From: Hyphomonas sp.
GTDB lineage: Bacteria > Pseudomonadota > Alphaproteobacteria > Caulobacterales > Hyphomonadaceae
NCBI RefSeq assembly: GCF_013823385.1
Contig: NZ_PNMA01000015.1
Span: 1 to 64,000, forward strand
DNA length: 64,000 nt
Direction of reading: 5' to 3'
A program made the position numbers and the translations under genes. This document shows positions 42,776-51,636 of the stretch, one piece after another. The notes under the pieces are model-generated. The model was given only the letters and a program-made list of their open reading frames with translations. It was not told the DNA's origin and made no database searches. Within the stretch, counting starts at the first letter, position 1, and every line of letters begins with the position of its first letter.

Positions 42776-43489
42776 CTATTTGCGGGGATCAGCGCCGTGC
42801 GCAGCTTCTTCGAGCAGCTCGATCTGGAGCCTCTGGATCGAGGCCAGCCTTTCCCACTGGCGGTGCAGGTGGAGGTCCAGCTTCTCGTGCAGGTGCCGGA
42901 TTTCCAGCTCCGCCTTGAGGTTCACCTTATAGTCGTTCTCCGAGCGCAGCCGGTCCTTCGCCTCCTGCCGGCGCTGGCTCATCATGATGATAGGCGCCTG
43001 CAAGGCCGCAATGCAGGAGAGCACCAAATTCAATAAAATGAAGGGGTAAGGGTCAAAACTGCCTAGGAGGAATCCGGTGGCATTCACCAGCATCCATAAT
43101 ACCAGGATGAAGCAGAACAGCAGGATGAACGTCCACGAACCGCCAAACCGCGCGACGGCATCGGCCGCCCGCTCGCCAAAGCTGCGCGCTTCATCCCAGC
43201 CCGCATCCGGCTCGTCGGCCACCAGCGTGCCCGTTTCCAGGCTGTACAGCACCTGCTCATCCAGCGCGGTCAGCTCTCCGCGTTCTTTTTCCAGCAATTG
43301 TTCCAGAAACAGACGCCGCATCCGCGCAATATCGGGCAGGCAGACATGCTGGTCCGGCTGGATGCCGGGCAGCTGCGATTGCAGCGCCGCCTTGGTGCCC
43401 CGTGTGGTGTCACTTACACGCCGGACCTCGGCGGGCGGGAAGGTCTTGTCACAGACAGCGCAGGTAACTTCGCCAGTATCCGAAGCCAT
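42776..43489 (-). CDS. DUF1003 membrane protein
   Basis: A 237-aa protein. The N-terminus has a CxxC ([15 protein letters not shown]) and a further Cys, perhaps a metal site. It then has two membrane helices ([20 protein letters not shown] and [20 protein letters not shown]) and the DUF1003 hallmark [20 protein letters not shown]. It ends with a C-terminal amphipathic helix ([20 protein letters not shown]). Its function is unknown. It is convergent with ndk and divergent from the DUF883-like/holin-like pair. Confidence 0.88.
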   Translation of the reverse strand: MASDTGEVTCAVCDKTFPPAEVRRVSDTTRGTKAALQSQLPGIQPDQHVCLPDIARMRRLFLEQLLEKERGELTALDEQVLYSLETGTLVADEPDAGWDEARSFGERAADAVARFGGSWTFILLFCFILVLWMLVNATGFLLGSFDPYPFILLNLVLSCIAALQAPIIMMSQRRQEAKDRLRSENDYKVNLKAELEIRHLHEKLDLHLHRQWERLASIQRLQIELLEEAAHGADPRK

Positions 43490-43594
43490 CAGCTTCTCCC
43501 GTTCAGAGTAAAATTGGCCGGTTAACCTTCATCCAAAAACAATAAAAATCTGATATTGAGAAGGCCGGAAGTAAATTGTCAGGTAGTCTCTCCC

Positions 43595-43933
43595 ATGTCC
43601 AAAGCGCCGAAAAATACCGAAGTAAAACAAGGCTCCGAAGATCTGGAGGCCCGCCTCGTCACGCTGCGTGCCGAGATTGACGAGATCATGGCCGCGCTTG
43701 CCGACAAGGCGCAGGCTGAGGCCGAAGAAGCCGCGCACTCTGTTGCAGACACTGCAGAAGACATCGGCGAGGAAGTCCTCAAGGAAGCCCGCCGCGCCCT
43801 GAAACAGATCCACAAGCAGGCCTCCTCTCTGGAGAAAACGCTGGGCGTGCAGACGCGCGCCAATCCCCTGCAGACCCTGGCCATTGCCTTTGGCGCCGGC
43901 TTCATCGTTTCGCTGCTGATGACCCGCCGCTGA
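43595..43933 (+). CDS. DUF883/ElaB-like membrane-anchored protein
   Basis: A 112-aa protein with a long charged coiled helix (DLEARLVTLRAEIDEIMAAL, then EEAAHSVADTAEDIGEEVLK) and a C-terminal membrane helix ending in a dibasic tail (LAIAFGAGFIVSLLMTRR), as in the ElaB/YqjD/DUF883 group that can tether ribosomes to the membrane. The start ATG at 43595 is preceded by only a weak ribosome-binding site. It overlaps the holin-X-like gene by 1 base (TGATG). Confidence 0.75.
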   Translation: MSKAPKNTEVKQGSEDLEARLVTLRAEIDEIMAALADKAQAEAEEAAHSVADTAEDIGEEVLKEARRALKQIHKQASSLEKTLGVQTRANPLQTLAIAFGAGFIVSLLMTRR

Positions 43934-44352
43934 TGCTGTCTTTCCTGTCGTCATTGCTGCAGAGCCAAGTCGAGGACAAGGTGAACCAGGGCATCCGGGG
44001 CCTTGGCACCGCTGCTCTGGTCGGCCTGCTGCTTCTGACAGCCTATGTGGCGGCCGTGGCGGCGCTGGCGCTGTTCCTGGCCGAGCGGATGAGCCCCTGG
44101 GCCGCCGCAGCCTTCATGGCGCTCGGCTTTGCCCTGATGGCGGGCACGATCCTGCTGGTCATGTCGATGAAGCACGACGCGGACAAACGCGCCGAAGAAG
44201 CCGCCGCCAAGGCCCGGCAGGACGCGCAACAACAGATGCTCTCGGCCCTCACGGGCGGGGAGGGCGGCGGCAAGCAGGCGATGGTGATCGCCGCGATTGC
44301 CGGCCTGGTGCTCTCCAGCCTGCTCGGCAAGGGCGACGGCGACGAAGACTAG
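43933..44352 (+). CDS. Holin-X-like (superfamily III) membrane protein
   Basis: A 139-aa protein with two adjacent membrane helices (ALVGLLLLTAYVAAVAALAL and PWAAAAFMALGFALMAGTIL) and a third helix near the C-terminus (QAMVIAAIAGLVLSSLLG). It is similar in layout to the putative phage holin superfamily III/YqjE proteins, usually found with DUF883-like partners. Despite the family name, no phage genes are near. Probably co-translated with the upstream gene; a membrane-stress or shaping role is inferred, not shown. Confidence 0.7.
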   Translation: MLSFLSSLLQSQVEDKVNQGIRGLGTAALVGLLLLTAYVAAVAALALFLAERMSPWAAAAFMALGFALMAGTILLVMSMKHDADKRAEEAAAKARQDAQQQMLSALTGGEGGGKQAMVIAAIAGLVLSSLLGKGDGDED

Positions 44353-45362
44353 TCCGCGCCGACCTTTACCACCCGCCGCCCGGTATTCTCGCCCCTGAAC
44401 AGACCGCAGAAGGCGTCCGGCATCGCCGCGATGCCCTCAAACCGCTCCTCCTGGATTTTCAGCGCGCCGGTTGCGATCATTTTCGCCATGGTTTCAAGCG
44501 CTTGCGGGAAGCCGCGCGCGAAGTCGAACACGACCAGCCCCTGCATGTTCACCCGGTGGGTGATGAAGGGTTTGGTATTGACGATGCCCGGCGTTTCCTC
44601 GGGCGTGAGGTTGTAATCGGCCACCTGTCCGGAGATGCAGATGCGGCCACCCATGGCCATCAGCGGCAGCACGCGGTTGACCATCGCATTGCCGACATTG
44701 TCGAACAGGATGTCGGCGCCCTTTGGAAACTCAGCAGCGATGGCGGCGGAGAGGTCAGGCGCGGTCTTGTAATTGATGGCGGCATCAAAGCCCGCTTCAC
44801 GGGTGAGCCAGCTGCATTTCTCGTCACTTCCGGCCACGCCAACCACCTTTGACGCGCCCCAGGCTTTGGCGAGCTGTCCTGCTGTGGCGCCTACAGGGCC
44901 CGCTGCGGAGGTGACGAGAACCGCGTCGCCTTCCTTGAAGCGCGCGACGTCCTTCAGGCCAAACCAGGCCGTCAGGCCCGGCACGCCGAGAACACCGATC
45001 CAGGCAGACAGGGGAACGCCCGGCACATCGGCAATCCTGCCGATGAAGCCTTTGCCGGACTGGAGCGAGTGGGTCTTCCAGCCACCGGCGCAGAACACCT
45101 TGGTGCCCACGGGCCAATCGGGATGATTGGAAACGTCGATCACGCCCACGCTGAACCCGTCGATGGGTTTGCCGAGCGGCAGCGCGGCGGCGTAGCTGTC
45201 GCCGCCCGAAAGGCGCGAGCGGGTGCCGGGATCCACCGAGCACCAGACATGCGCCACGCGGAACTGGCCGTCCTTGGGCTCCGGCAAGGGCAGGGTTTCA
45301 AGGCGGAAGTCGGAAGGTTTCGGGGCGCCCTCGCAATACTGGGCCAGCACGATCTGCTGCAT
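44349..45362 (-). CDS. NADP-dependent MDR oxidoreductase (CurA/PTGR-like)
   Basis: A 338-aa zinc-independent medium-chain reductase. LPLPEPKDGQFRVAHVWCSVDP near the start (here split: LPLPEPKDGQF, VWCSVDP), the NADPH segment VLVTSAAGPVGATAGQLAKA and VGVAGSDEKCSWLTREAGFD, and the end MPDAFCGLFRGENTGRRVVK are typical of CurA/prostaglandin-reductase-like enzymes that reduce activated C=C bonds. I used the ATG at 45362 rather than 45380. It converges on the holin-X-like gene with a 4-bp overlap. Confidence 0.88.
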   Translation of the reverse strand: MQQIVLAQYCEGAPKPSDFRLETLPLPEPKDGQFRVAHVWCSVDPGTRSRLSGGDSYAAALPLGKPIDGFSVGVIDVSNHPDWPVGTKVFCAGGWKTHSLQSGKGFIGRIADVPGVPLSAWIGVLGVPGLTAWFGLKDVARFKEGDAVLVTSAAGPVGATAGQLAKAWGASKVVGVAGSDEKCSWLTREAGFDAAINYKTAPDLSAAIAAEFPKGADILFDNVGNAMVNRVLPLMAMGGRICISGQVADYNLTPEETPGIVNTKPFITHRVNMQGLVVFDFARGFPQALETMAKMIATGALKIQEERFEGIAAMPDAFCGLFRGENTGRRVVKVGAD

Positions 45363-45376
45363 GGTATCGGCGCTCC

Positions 45377-45691
45377 TCAAGGATCTTCTCCTGGCTTCGT
45401 TGTGAACAGGTCAGACCATTCGGGATGTTTGGCATACTGGCCGCGAACATAGGGGCAGACGGGCACAATCTTGAAGCCCGTCTTGCGCGCATCTTCCAGC
45501 ATGAAGTTCAGAAGCGCGCCCGCGACGCCGCGTCCGCCCATGGCTTCGGGAACGCGGGTGTGATTTGCGCTGATGATGCCGGGGCGGGGATAGGTGAATT
45601 CGATTTCGCCTTCAGCAGGGATGCCCTCGATGCGGGCGACATAGCGTCCTTTCTGCGGGCCATCCTCACGTGTGATTACGATGTCGCTCAA
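45377..45691 (-). CDS. Small GNAT (YjdJ/COG2388-like) protein
   Basis: About 104 aa, a mini-GNAT consisting mainly of strands and motif A: EIEFTYPRPGIISANHTRVP, then GRGVAGALLNFMLEDARKTG, ending CPYVRGQYAKHPEWSDLF. The CPY...HPEW...L signature is that of the YjdJ/NATD1 group. The best start is a TTG at 45691 placed behind GGGAGGG; an in-frame ATG at 45718 is possible. It lies directly upstream of the CurA-like gene. Confidence 0.8.
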   Translation of the reverse strand: MSDIVITREDGPQKGRYVARIEGIPAEGEIEFTYPRPGIISANHTRVPEAMGGRGVAGALLNFMLEDARKTGFKIVPVCPYVRGQYAKHPEWSDLFTTKPGEDP

Positions 45692-45800
45692 TTGACCCTC
45701 CCTGTGCCGTAAAGCCATGCGGTGAACCCGCACTGGTTGTGCTTCGGGGATAGCGGGTGGGGGCAGAAGTGTCCACAAGGGCGCGTCGGCGCATCGGACG

Positions 45801-45884
45801 GCTCATCCTGAGCGAAGTCGAAGGACGAGCCGGGGCAGGGAGCAGCTCTGCTTGGCCCATCCTTCGACTTCGCTCAGGATGAGC
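45801..45884. repeat. Family-3 inverted repeat
   Basis: 45801-45825 and 45860-45884 are a perfect 25-bp inverted repeat (outer end GCTCATCCTGAGCGAAGTCG) with a 34-bp centre. This type of Asp/Glu-codon-like palindrome is frequent in alphaproteobacterial gaps. It lies between the GNAT and purN genes; a partial extra arm (TTCTACTTCGCTCAGATGAG) follows at 45885-45904. Confidence 0.85.
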
Positions 45885-45928
45885 TTCTACTTCGCTCAGA
45901 TGAGCGTTGCTTGTGGTGGCCTGGTGTT

Positions 45929-46513
45929 TCAGGGCCGCAGACGCGCGCAGGCAATCGCCAGGGCGCGGGGGTAGAGCCTGTGTTCCTCCGGCAGCAGGCG
46001 GGCGGCGAGGCTGTCGGCGGTATCGCCCGGCAGGATGGGGATGGCGGCCTGGGCGATGATCTCGCCCTCATCCACGCCTGCGCTGACCCAATGCACGGTG
46101 CAGCCGGCTTCGGCATCGCCCGCATCGATGGCGCGCTGATGGGTATCGAGACCCTTGTATTTGGGCAGCAGGGAGGGGTGGATGTTGATCATCCGGCCTT
46201 CCCAGCGGCTGACGAACCAGGGCGTCAGCACGCGCATGAAACCGGCGAGCGCGATGATCTCGATGCCGGCATCGGTCAGCGCCTTGTCGAGTTCGCGCTC
46301 GAAGGCTTCACGGTCCTTGCCATAGAGCTTGTGGTCGATGGCGAGGGTGGGGATACCGGCGCTGGCAGCGGTTTCGAGGCCTTTGGCTTCCGGGCGATTG
46401 GAGAGGACCAGCTTGGGCATTGCTGGAAAGGCCGGGTCTTCGGCAGCCTTCAGCAGCGCCTCCATATTGGAGCCGCGCCCTGAAATCAGGATCGCCAGTT
46501 TGAGGCGGTTCAT
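45929..46513 (-). CDS. purN: Phosphoribosylglycinamide formyltransferase
   Basis: A 194-aa GAR transformylase using 10-formyl-THF in purine synthesis. LKLAILISGRGSNMEALLKA at the start, and the formyl-folate/active-site segment MINIHPSLLPKYKGLDTHQR with the catalytic Asn and His, then GCTVHWVSAGVDEGEIIAQA with the Asp. It is downstream of purM with an ATGA overlap, forming a purM-purN operon. Confidence 0.95.
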   Translation of the reverse strand: MNRLKLAILISGRGSNMEALLKAAEDPAFPAMPKLVLSNRPEAKGLETAASAGIPTLAIDHKLYGKDREAFERELDKALTDAGIEIIALAGFMRVLTPWFVSRWEGRMINIHPSLLPKYKGLDTHQRAIDAGDAEAGCTVHWVSAGVDEGEIIAQAAIPILPGDTADSLAARLLPEEHRLYPRALAIACARLRP

Positions 46514-47538
46514 GCGCTGGCGAGCTCGCCGACCACACGCGGGTCTTCACCGGCAGCTTTCAGCTCGGCCATCACGGCATCTGCCTCTTCCGGCGCCACC
46601 GCGAGGACGAGCCCGATGCCCATATTGAAGGTGCGGTGCATCTCTTCCAGGTCCACCTGTCCGGCATCCTGCAGCCATTGGAATACCGGCGGGGGCGTCC
46701 AGGTAGCGCGGTCGATGCGGGGGATCAGCTCATCAGGGCACATGCGGGGGGTGTTCTCGGTAAGGCCGCCGCCGGTGATATGGGCGAGGCCTTTCAGCTT
46801 TCCGGCGCGGATCAGCGGCATGACGATGGGGGCGTAAAGCCGCGTCGGCGTCAGCAGCGCTTCGCCGAGGGTTTCGGAGTTCGAGAAAGGCGAGGGGCCG
46901 CCATAGAAGAGGCCCTCGCGCTCCACGATGCGGCGGATCAGCGAATAGCCGTTGGAGTGGGGGCCGGAAGAGGCGATGCCGATCAGCACGTCGCCCGGTT
47001 GCATGTCGCCCATGCGGGGGAGCACTCTGGCGCGGTCCACGGCGCCGACGACGAAACCGGCCAGATCATAATGGCCGGGCGGGTACATGCCGGGCATTTC
47101 AGCGGTTTCGCCGCCCACCAGGGCGCAGCCCGACCGGCGGCAGCCTTCGGCGATGCCCGCGATGACAGCTTCCGCGATGCCGCCCTCAAGCTTTCCGGTG
47201 GCAAAATAGTCGAGGAAGAACAGCGGCTCGGCGCCTTGAGCGAGCACATCATTGGCGCACATGGCCACAAGGTCGATGCCGACGGTGTTGTGGATGCCGG
47301 TCTCGAAGGCCAGCATCAGCTTGGTGCCAACGCCGTCTGTGCCCGAGACGAGGATGGGATCGTCATAGCCGGCGGCCTTCAGATCGAAGAGGGCGCCAAA
47401 GCCGCCTAGGCCGCCCATCACGCCGGCGCGGGCGGTGGCCTTGGCCATCGGAGAAATTGCATCGACGAGACGTTCGCCTGCCTCAATATCGACACCAGCA
47501 TCACGATAAGAGAGAGGCGTCTTGGACGGAGTGTTCAT
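46510..47538 (-). CDS. purM: Phosphoribosylformylglycinamidine cyclo-ligase (AIR synthetase)
   Basis: A 342-aa PurM that closes the imidazole ring of AIR with ATP. LSYRDAGVDIEAGERLVDAI opens the protein; VSGTDGVGTKLMLAFE contains the Gly/Lys-rich ATP region; CALVGGETAEMPGMYPPGHY and LAHITGGGLTENTPRM are standard. It is divergent from a DUF2066 gene across 144 bp, and overlaps purN downstream. Confidence 0.96.
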   Translation of the reverse strand: MNTPSKTPLSYRDAGVDIEAGERLVDAISPMAKATARAGVMGGLGGFGALFDLKAAGYDDPILVSGTDGVGTKLMLAFETGIHNTVGIDLVAMCANDVLAQGAEPLFFLDYFATGKLEGGIAEAVIAGIAEGCRRSGCALVGGETAEMPGMYPPGHYDLAGFVVGAVDRARVLPRMGDMQPGDVLIGIASSGPHSNGYSLIRRIVEREGLFYGGPSPFSNSETLGEALLTPTRLYAPIVMPLIRAGKLKGLAHITGGGLTENTPRMCPDELIPRIDRATWTPPPVFQWLQDAGQVDLEEMHRTFNMGIGLVLAVAPEEADAVMAELKAAGEDPRVVGELASA

Positions 47539-47682
47539 CGGATTCTAGCCCCTCAGTTTGCCTGAATCGGCGCGTTAGCATGAGGAAGGCCCAAGTTCCA
47601 GTGAAGCTTCGGAAGTGAAGCAGCAGGTTCCCGCAGCCCGGATGGGTTGTTAGAAGGGTAACCGACAAGGAGTTTAACCACG

Positions 47683-48702
47683 ATGATTCGATGGGTACTT
47701 GCCGCCGCGTTCCTGATTTTTGCCGCAACGCCGCTGGCTTTCGCTGACGTCCGCGACGTCTACACGATCCGCGATATTGAGGTGGATCAGCAGGCGGCAA
47801 CCGTGATCGAAGCGCGCGAAGCGGCGATGTCGTCGGCCCGCGCGGCGGCCGCGCGCGCCCTCATCAACAAGATTACGCTGGCGTCGGACCGGAACGCGGC
47901 CGGCGGCATCCCGATCGATGGCGCGCTCGCTGCCCGCATGACGGCTGCGGTCGACGTTCAGGAAGAGACGGCAGGCGCTGGCCGGTATCGTGGCAAGCTG
48001 GCGGTCGTTCTGAACCCGCAGATCGTGCGGGCGCATCTGGACTCCCTCAAAGTGCCCTACCTGGACGCCCAGGCGCCGCTGGCGCTGATGGTGCCGGTAA
48101 CGTCCAACGCTGCTTCGGCGGATCTCTGGCGCCAGGCTTTCGGGGAGCGCAACAATGGCGCGCTCGTGCCTTACGTGACCGCTGTGGGCAATTTCTATAC
48201 GGCTTACAGCGCCTGGCCGGAAATTTCGGCCGAAGCGACGCCGGTAAACGCCCGCCGGGCGCTGATTGCCGACCTGCAGGGGCGTGAAGGCGCCTGGCGC
48301 GTGGTGGTCTCCTCGGTGACGGCTGTGGGCAACGAGCCGGTTGGCGCGACGCCGCCGGTGGCGACGCTGGCAGATGCGGCGAAAGCTGTCTCGACCCTGC
48401 TGGGCGAAAGCTGGAAAGAGGCCTCCATCGTCCGCGATGGCAGCCGCACCAGCGTAGAGGTCTCGGTACGTTACACCTCGCTTGCCGAGTGGAATACGCT
48501 GCGCGGGGCGCTGGCGCGCTCGCCGCTGGTGTCGGATTTCCGCACCAAGGCTGTGGCGCGCGAAGGCGCGCTAGTGTCGTTCGCCTATGCCGGCGATGAA
48601 AACCGACTGCGCAGCGATCTGGTTCAGCGCGGTGTCAGCATCAGCCGGGAAGAGGGCAAGCTGACGCTTCGTTCGGCTGTTTCAACGACCGGTATCCAGT
48701 GA
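47683..48702 (+). CDS. DUF2066 domain-containing exported protein
   Basis: A 339-aa protein with a signal peptide (MIRWVLAAAFLIFAATPLAF) and a mature domain starting VYTIRDIEVDQQAATVIEAR, the DUF2066 pattern. AAGGAG lies upstream of the ATG. The gene is located between purM and the hda-like gene, a conserved neighbourhood in proteobacteria, yet the role of DUF2066 is unknown. The stop overlaps the next start by 4 bp. It likely acts in the periplasm. Confidence 0.85.
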   Translation: MIRWVLAAAFLIFAATPLAFADVRDVYTIRDIEVDQQAATVIEAREAAMSSARAAAARALINKITLASDRNAAGGIPIDGALAARMTAAVDVQEETAGAGRYRGKLAVVLNPQIVRAHLDSLKVPYLDAQAPLALMVPVTSNAASADLWRQAFGERNNGALVPYVTAVGNFYTAYSAWPEISAEATPVNARRALIADLQGREGAWRVVVSSVTAVGNEPVGATPPVATLADAAKAVSTLLGESWKEASIVRDGSRTSVEVSVRYTSLAEWNTLRGALARSPLVSDFRTKAVAREGALVSFAYAGDENRLRSDLVQRGVSISREEGKLTLRSAVSTTGIQ

Positions 48703-49430
48703 CATCTGACCCCAACGGACCGCAGGACAGTCCGGCCCAGCCCCTGCTTTCCTTCCCCCCGCCGGAGGCGCATTGGGACGGGCTGGTTCGCGGCGCGCCC
48801 AATGATGTGGCTGCCGGGCTGGCCAGCCGGCCGGAGGCCTGGGCAACCCATGCCCTCTGCGTGACCGGCCCGGCCTTCTGCGGGCTGAGCTATCTGGCGC
48901 GGGCCTGGGCGGCGCGGTTTGGCGGGCAGTATGTGACGGCGGCGGAGTTCAATACGCTGAAGCTGGGCGCGCTGGACGCGCTGGCGGCAGGCTATGCCGC
49001 GCTCGACGATGCCGATCTGATCGTGGCCAAACGGGACGAGCAGTTTCTATCATTCTACAACATGGTCGGCGCCAAGGGCGGGCGGCTTCTGCTGGTGGCT
49101 CATTCCGGGCCGGCCGCCTGGCGGACGGGCATTGCCGACCTGCGCTCGCGGCTCAACTCCATGCCGGTGGCCGAAATCAGCCAGCCGGACGAGGATCACC
49201 TCCGGGCGCGGCTTCGGGCCGCAGCGGCGCAGCGCTTCATGAAACTGTCGCCGGAGACGGTCAATTACCTCGTGCCCCGTATTGACCTTTCCTATGAGGC
49301 GATTGAGACCCTGATGGACAGGCTCAGCGGGGCAGTGAGCATGGCCGGGAAGGCACCGGGGCTGGCACTTGCCCGCGCGGTGCTTGAAGGTTTGGATGAA
49401 CACGGCGAAGAAGATGAGGGCGCTGGCTGA
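48699..49430 (+). CDS. hdaA: HdaA-like DnaA-related protein with degenerate nucleotide-binding motifs
   Basis: A 243-aa member of the DnaA/Hda family by position (after DUF2066, before ppk) and layout (N-terminal QPLLSFPPPEAHW clamp-binding-like stretch, C-terminal lid KLSPETVNYLVPRIDLSYEA). The Walker A region reads TGPAFCGLSYLARAW, without the GKS/T Lys, and Walker B reads DADLIVAKRDEQF rather than an LIxDD type. The Box VII-type Arg segment (IADLRSRL) is kept. Normal Hda binds ADP and, with the sliding clamp, inactivates DnaA-ATP. This copy probably does not bind nucleotide in the usual way. Confidence 0.8.
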   Translation: MTSDPNGPQDSPAQPLLSFPPPEAHWDGLVRGAPNDVAAGLASRPEAWATHALCVTGPAFCGLSYLARAWAARFGGQYVTAAEFNTLKLGALDALAAGYAALDDADLIVAKRDEQFLSFYNMVGAKGGRLLLVAHSGPAAWRTGIADLRSRLNSMPVAEISQPDEDHLRARLRAAAAQRFMKLSPETVNYLVPRIDLSYEAIETLMDRLSGAVSMAGKAPGLALARAVLEGLDEHGEEDEGAG

Positions 49431-49458
49431 ATGCCGGGCGCCGGAGCAGGGGTGACCG

Positions 49459-51636
49459 ATGCCGGACGGGCAACAACAGCGCGCAATCAGACAGATCATG
49501 GCCTCGCCGCAGAGATTCCTGAACCGGGAGCTTTCCTGGCTTCAGTTCAACCAGCGTGTGCTGGACGAGGCGGATAACCCCGCCCATCCGCTGCTGGAGC
49601 GGCTGCGCTTTCTGTCGATCTCGGCGAGCAACCTCGATGAGTTCGACATGGTGCGCTATGCCGGCCTGCGTGAGCAGGTGCGCGCGGGCGTGACGCGGCC
49701 AAGCCAGGATGGGCTGACCCCGGCTCAGCAGGTGGCCGAAATCGAGACGGCGGCGCTGCGCCTGATCGCGGCGCAGCTTGAGCAGTGGCGCAAGCTGAAG
49801 GCCGAGATGGCCGGGCAGGGCATTTTCGTGCTTGAGCCCAAAGAGCTGACCCGCAAGGAGCGGGCGGAGCTGGAGGACTATTTCAATACCAATATCTTCC
49901 CGATCCTGACGCCGCTGGCCGTGGACCCGGCGCACCCGTTTCCGTTCATTCCCAATCTCGGTTTCACCATCGCCTTCGATCTTGAGTCAGAAACGGGCGG
50001 TGAGGGGCAGGTGGGCATTGTGCCAATGCCGACTTTCGTGCGCCGGTTCATCCGCCTGCAGACGGGCACGAAACCGGGCATCCGCTTCATCGCGCTGGAG
50101 GATGTGATCGGGATGTTCCTGGGGACGCTGTTTCCCGGCTTCAAGGAGGTTGGGCGCTGCCTCTTCCGCATCGTGCGTGACAGCGATATCGAGATTGAGG
50201 AAGAGTCCGAAGACCTTATCCGGGAATTCGAAGTGTTGCTGAAGCAGCGTCGGCGGGGACGGATTGTCCGCCTGCGGATGCAGGCGAGCGCGCCGGAGAA
50301 GCTGCGCGAATTCATCATGCGCGAAATGGGTGCGGAGCCCTCGGATATTGTTCTCTATGACGGCATTCTCGGCATGGCGCGCCTTTCCGAGTTGATCGTC
50401 GATGATCGGCCCGAATTGCTGTTCCCGGCTTATGAGCCGCGTTATCCCGAGCGCATCCGCGAGATGGGTGGGGACATCTTCGCGGCTGTCCGTGCGAAGG
50501 ATATTCTGGTCCATCACCCTTTCGAGAGCTTCGATGTGGTAGTGGAGTTTGTGCGCCAGGCGGCGGCAGACCCGCAGGTGGTGGCCATCAAGCAGACGCT
50601 TTACCGCACGACGGTCAATTCTCCCATCGTGGGCGCGCTGATCGAGGCGGCCGAGTCCGGCAAGACCGTGACAGCGCTGGTGGAGATCAAGGCGCGCTTC
50701 GATGAGGAGGCGAACCTGCGGCTGGCGCGCGATCTGGAGCGCGCCGGTGTGCAGGTGGTTTACGGCTTCATCGAATACAAGACGCACGCCAAGGTCTCGC
50801 TTGTGGTGCGCCGCGAGGGCAATGATCTTCGGACGTACACGCACTATGGAACGGGAAACTATCACCCGACCAACGCCCGTATCTATACGGATCTTTCCCT
50901 GTTCACGGCAGATCAGGCCCTGGGGCGGGATGCCAACCGGCTGTTCAACTATGTGACAGCCTATCGGGAGCCGCCGGAAGTGGCGCCGCCGTTTGAGGTG
51001 ATCGGTATGTCGCCGGTGACGCTCAAGAAGCAGCTGATCGAGATGGTCGAGGCGGAGGCGGTGGCGGCCCGAAAAGGCAAACCAAGCGGTGTCTGGGCAA
51101 AGATGAACAGCCTGGTCGATCCGGACGTGATCGATGCGCTCTACAAGGCAAGCCAGGCGGGCGTTCCGATTGTTCTGGTGGTGCGGGGTATCTGCTGCCT
51201 GCGGCCCGGCATTCCCGGCGTGTCGGAGAATATCACGGTGAAGAGCATCGTCGGCCGTTTCCTGGAGCATTCACGCATCCTCTGCTTTGCCAATGGCGAA
51301 GCGCTGCCTTCGGCGAATGCGAAGGTGTTCATGTCCTCGGCGGACTGGATGCCGCGTAACCTGATGCGCCGGGTGGAAGTGCTGGTGCCGCTGACGAATC
51401 CCACCGTTCATCGGCAGGTGCTCAACCAGATCATGGTTGCCAATCTCAACGATGAGCGCCAGACGTGGCTGATGCACTCGGACGGCACTTATGAGCGGTT
51501 CCCGGTGTCGTCACCTGAAACCGCCTTCACAGCGCACGGATATTTCATGGACAATCCCAGCCTATCGGGACGCGGCAGCGCGCTGGAGGTCAGCCTTCCG
51601 CCGCGCCTCTCCTATCGCGAGATCCAGCCTAAATGA
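49459..51636 (+). CDS. ppk: Polyphosphate kinase
   Basis: A 725-aa PPK1 that makes polyphosphate reversibly from ATP. FLNRELSWLQFNQRVLDEAD starts the N domain. The first phospholipase-D-like core has the Arg/His region VHHPFESFDVVVEFVRQAAA-like (here DILVHHPFESFDVV), and the second has RTYTHYGTGNYHPTNARIYT with the phospho-His. The C-terminal domain includes ANAKVFMSSADWMPRNLMRR. The ATG at 49459 is used; an in-frame ATG at 49498 is possible. It is coupled to ppx by an ATGA overlap. Confidence 0.96.
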   Translation: MPDGQQQRAIRQIMASPQRFLNRELSWLQFNQRVLDEADNPAHPLLERLRFLSISASNLDEFDMVRYAGLREQVRAGVTRPSQDGLTPAQQVAEIETAALRLIAAQLEQWRKLKAEMAGQGIFVLEPKELTRKERAELEDYFNTNIFPILTPLAVDPAHPFPFIPNLGFTIAFDLESETGGEGQVGIVPMPTFVRRFIRLQTGTKPGIRFIALEDVIGMFLGTLFPGFKEVGRCLFRIVRDSDIEIEEESEDLIREFEVLLKQRRRGRIVRLRMQASAPEKLREFIMREMGAEPSDIVLYDGILGMARLSELIVDDRPELLFPAYEPRYPERIREMGGDIFAAVRAKDILVHHPFESFDVVVEFVRQAAADPQVVAIKQTLYRTTVNSPIVGALIEAAESGKTVTALVEIKARFDEEANLRLARDLERAGVQVVYGFIEYKTHAKVSLVVRREGNDLRTYTHYGTGNYHPTNARIYTDLSLFTADQALGRDANRLFNYVTAYREPPEVAPPFEVIGMSPVTLKKQLIEMVEAEAVAARKGKPSGVWAKMNSLVDPDVIDALYKASQAGVPIVLVVRGICCLRPGIPGVSENITVKSIVGRFLEHSRILCFANGEALPSANAKVFMSSADWMPRNLMRRVEVLVPLTNPTVHRQVLNQIMVANLNDERQTWLMHSDGTYERFPVSSPETAFTAHGYFMDNPSLSGRGSALEVSLPPRLSYREIQPK

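Noticed and set aside
43933-44352. Prophage remnant suggested by the holin-like protein
   Set aside because: No integrase, structural or lysis genes are adjacent, and the pair with a DUF883-like gene is typical of chromosomal YqjD/YqjE-like loci.
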